Source: Semisulcospira habei (taxonomy: Eukaryota; Mollusca; Gastropoda; Semisulcospiridae). From it: a stretch of DNA of 64,000 nt. A model generated the notes under the pieces. That model searched no databases. It was given only the letters and a program-made list of their open reading frames with translations, and was not told where the DNA came from. This document shows, one piece after another, positions 61,346 to 64,000 of the stretch. Both the position numbers and the translations under genes were made by a program. The stretch lies in contig BTPG01000005.1 of assembly GCA_036245525.1 (NCBI GenBank), positions 115,974,506 through 116,038,505 on the forward strand. Reading direction: 5' to 3'. Numbering within the stretch: position 1 is the stretch's first letter; each line of letters starts with the position of its first letter.

Positions 61346-63536
61346 TTAGTTAGTTAGATATTTGGGTTTAACGCCGAGCAGGCAACTAAGGCCATCTTAC
61401 GGCGGGAAGGGTAAAAATCTGGTCAGCCAGACTAAAAGAAAGGTTTTAAGACATGATGTAAATATACTTTAAAAATATGCCAGGCTAAAATGTCGCACAG
61501 GACTTTAAAGAAAACGTCGACAGACTCTCAAAAAGGTCAAAATAATAGAAACATCATAGTCTATAAACACTCAAATCTTATTAAAAATATGGCACTCTCT
61601 CAGAAAACTGAAGATCTTGTCCGGGGGCACATCCTGGAACAAAACCTTCAAGGAGTCTGTGAAATGTTTATACCTTGTGTCGATTAGATCAGCACAAGAC
61701 AACAAAAAGTGTTGAACAGAGTACTGCTCATCGCAGGCATAACACCATGGATGCTCCTCCTTTCTTAGTAAATAAGAGTGCGTAACATACGTGTGCCCGA
61801 TGTGGAGCTGAGCAAGGACAGTCTCCTCATGGCGGCTGCCACAGCGCTAAGGTAAACCATCGGAAAACTTAGGAAGGGCTTCATGCAGCTTGTTAGCTTC
61901 CTCTTTGCCCTACTCGGACTGACACTCACAGGCTATGTTCGCACTAACCACATGTCTAAAATCACTATAAACAGTCTGTGTGTCAGGGACGGGGTCGTTG
62001 CGGGCATCGTTGGCAGCAGAATCTGCGATCCTGTTGTCTTCGATGCCCACATGCCCTGGGACCCAAATAAAAATGATGTCATAATATTCCTTCATCAAGT
62101 CTGCATAGAGCTCTCTGCACCAGCAGTGTGTGGTCATTTCCTGTGCCCTAAGGGCCTGCAGGGCAGAAAGAGAGTCAGACAGAATCAGAAAGTTCCTTTC
62201 TCTAGATTGATAAGCATGCCTGAGTGCCAGCAGATGCGCCTGCAGTTCTGCACTAAATACAGATGAGTGGTCTGGGAGGTGGTGCTTAAATGGGTGTCTA
62301 GGATGGCGAGAGGACACTGCGGCCGCAGCCACTCTCCCATCCTCAGACTTTGACCCATCTGTATAGATATGACAACAGCCAGGAAAAATTGAAAGCAGTT
62401 CATTGAGGCTCTGTTGGTATATGGCTGGTAGAGTAGAGTCTTTCTTGTGGGCAGTCAAGTCCAGCAAGATGAAAGGAGCCAGGGTGGAGTGATATGTTGC
62501 AGGGATTCCGAAACTCTGTCCAGGTCCAATCCGGCCGCCTGCAGATGAGGTCGGACACGGAAAGAAAGTGGACGGACAGCTCCCGGATGGGTATCATAAA
62601 TCTCTGCAAACACAATCATAGGCAGGATTGTCTGGATGGGCCTTCAGTTTCAAAACGTAGCTGAGCATGAGGCGGATGCGGCGGAGCTTGAGAGAAGGCT
62701 CCCCTGCCTCGGCATACAGACTAGGAACTGGAGACGTCCTGAAGGCCCCAAGACATATCCGCAGACCCTGATGGTGAATTGGGTTCAGATGCTGTAGCAC
62801 AGACTTGGAAGCTGAGCCATACACCACCGAGCCCTAATCCAGTTTGGACCGAACAAGGGCCTGGTACAGTCAAAGTAAGACAGTACGGTCCGCACCCCAG
62901 TCAGTACGACCAACGACACGAAGAACGTCAAGAGCCTTCTGACAAGAGGTTCTGAGGTAATTAATATGGTTGCGGAAGGTAAGTCTTTTGTTAAAGATGA
63001 CCCCCAGAAATTTGCCTCCTCGGCCACCTTAATTGGCACTCCAGCAATGCTCAGGCTAGGTTCTGGAAAAAAATTTCGTCTGGTTAGTAAAATGCACACA
63101 GACTGTCTTGGAGGGTGAGAACTTGAATCCATTGAAAGACACCCACCGCTGGATGCGATCAACGCACAGCTGCAGCGTCTCTCAAGGGACGCAAGTCCTC
63201 GACCACGTGCGCACAAAGCAAAGTCGTCAACAAACAAAGAGCATTCAGAATCATCCTTGACGGCCTTTACAATGTTATTAATTTTAATACTAAACAAAAC
63301 AGGAGACAGAATGCTGCCCTGCGGGATACCCATCTCCTGTTCAAAGGAGTCGGAGAGGGTGGAGCCCACACGGACATGGAACGACAGGTTAGTCAAAAGT
63401 TTGTGAATAAAAACGGGCAGGTGCCCTTTAAAACCCATGTCCAACAAGTCAGACATTATGCCATACTTCCAGGTAGTGTCATATGCCTTCTTAAGAACGA
63501 AGAAAATTGCATAAACATGCTGCTTGTTGACAAAAG
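61346..63536 (-). mobile_element. 5'-truncated I-like LINE, second copy
   Basis: Matches 52961 to about 55168 of the full-length copy, with small indels. Its 3' tail has one more CTAA unit (TTAGTTAGTTAG on the plus strand), so tail length varies between copies. The match stops at GACAAAAG and DIRS recombinase sequence follows immediately. No target duplication was recognised, so this may be a recombination junction and not a simple insertion. Confidence 0.9.
61700..63456 (-). pseudogene. I-like LINE ORF2 fragment
   Basis: RT from SDLLDMGFKGH through GIPQGSILSPVLFSI and LFVDDFALCARG (63000-63456), then RNase H with YTDGSKSEDGRVA and LILSDSLSALQAL (61910-62467) and HVGIEDNRIADSAAN. Small indels (for example near 63170, 63010, 62680 and 62110) shift the frame repeatedly. 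It lacks the endonuclease and the RT N-terminus. Not functional. Confidence 0.9.
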
Positions 63537-64000
63537 CATCGTAAGTGATGAATAGTCCTCATCTGTGGGGCGGCCAAGGCGCCCACGTCTTGGCCAAAAA
63601 GATCGGTTCAGGTAGCAGTTGCACGGAGCCATCCGTCCGCAACTGCAAGCAATCTGGGCGTGTCGACAGCGCGTGAAGTTCACTGACCCTGGAAGTCGTG
63701 GCTAGGGCCAAGAGGAAGCACGTCTTGCGCGTCACGTCCGGCATGCGCGCCAACAGAAGAGGTTCAAACGGTCTGAGTTGAGCCACGGAAGCACCCAAGG
63801 TAGATCCCATCTCGGTACCAGAGAATGCAGGGCCGGGCATTGCAGACTGAAGTGGGCCATCAGATCGGCGAGGTCTATGCAGCTACCAGGATCGGGCCGA
63901 CCCCCTTGCCGGTAGTTGTCGGTGATCATGGCGAGGTAGCCCCGAAAGGTGACTGGCGCCAGACGACGCTGGTGGTGAAGAGCCAAGGAGGAACCCCGCC
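63537..64000 (-). mobile_element. DIRS-4 fragment: recombinase region, runs off the window
   Basis: Recombinase sequence closest by eye to DIRS-2: DLADLMAHFSLQCPA, RWDLPWVLPWLNSDR, TRKTCFLLALATTSRVSELH (catalytic Arg) and DGSVQLLPEPIFLAKT. It has no terminal repeat or internal complementary region within the window. The left edge is the junction with the truncated LINE at 63536/63537. Confidence 0.85.

Overview
The window is eukaryotic and looks like a repeat-dense invertebrate chromosome segment. Long GT, CA and AATAC microsatellites, nested retrotransposons, foldback elements and a tRNA-like SINE fill it. There is no bacterial gene organisation, and I could support no host protein-coding gene, rRNA or functional tRNA. 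A marine mollusc is my best guess, from the mix of DIRS, I-like and RTE-like LINEs, a Ty3 element and foldbacks. This is inference; the sequence does not name the species.

Layout. 1-6500: simple repeats, two GC-rich foldbacks, a 1.2-kb dispersed repeat (copy A), a SINE and small foldback elements. 6525-11580: a Ty3-type LTR retrotransposon with nearly identical LTRs but no capsid, reverse transcriptase (RT) or RNase H. 11690-14365: a 5'-truncated, single-ORF-type LINE with a damaged reading frame. 14366-18436: unassigned sequence with foldbacks. 18437-23550: a solo LTR of the same Ty3 family, split by a full-length LINE (19138-22989) that carries an intact 1075-codon ORF. 23551-27505: unassigned sequence plus a 3' fragment of the first LINE family. 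27506-35080: DIRS-2, a decayed DIRS element with internal duplications. 35404-36373: a tandem array. 36681-43134: DIRS-1, complete with open gag, RT-RNase H-methyltransferase and tyrosine recombinase frames. 43135-47913: foldbacks, a TIR element and short tandems. 47914-61325: copy B of the 1.2-kb repeat, interrupted by DIRS-3 (48830-60673), itself interrupted by a full-length I-like LINE (52961-58947). 61346-63536: a 5'-truncated copy of that LINE. 63537-64000: part of a fourth DIRS element.

How it fits together. All three DIRS elements show inverted terminal repeats plus an internal complementary region copying both ends, as expected for DNA made through a circle. Their flanks fit integration at an AAA triplet without target duplication. 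Empty-site comparison with copy A supports this for DIRS-3. The nests give relative ages: copy B is older than DIRS-3, which is older than the I-like LINE; the solo LTR is older than its LINE. DIRS-1 and the 1075-codon LINE are the best candidates for currently competent elements. The gag genes of the three DIRS copies carry different in-frame peptide repeats at the same place, which is the least expected pattern here.
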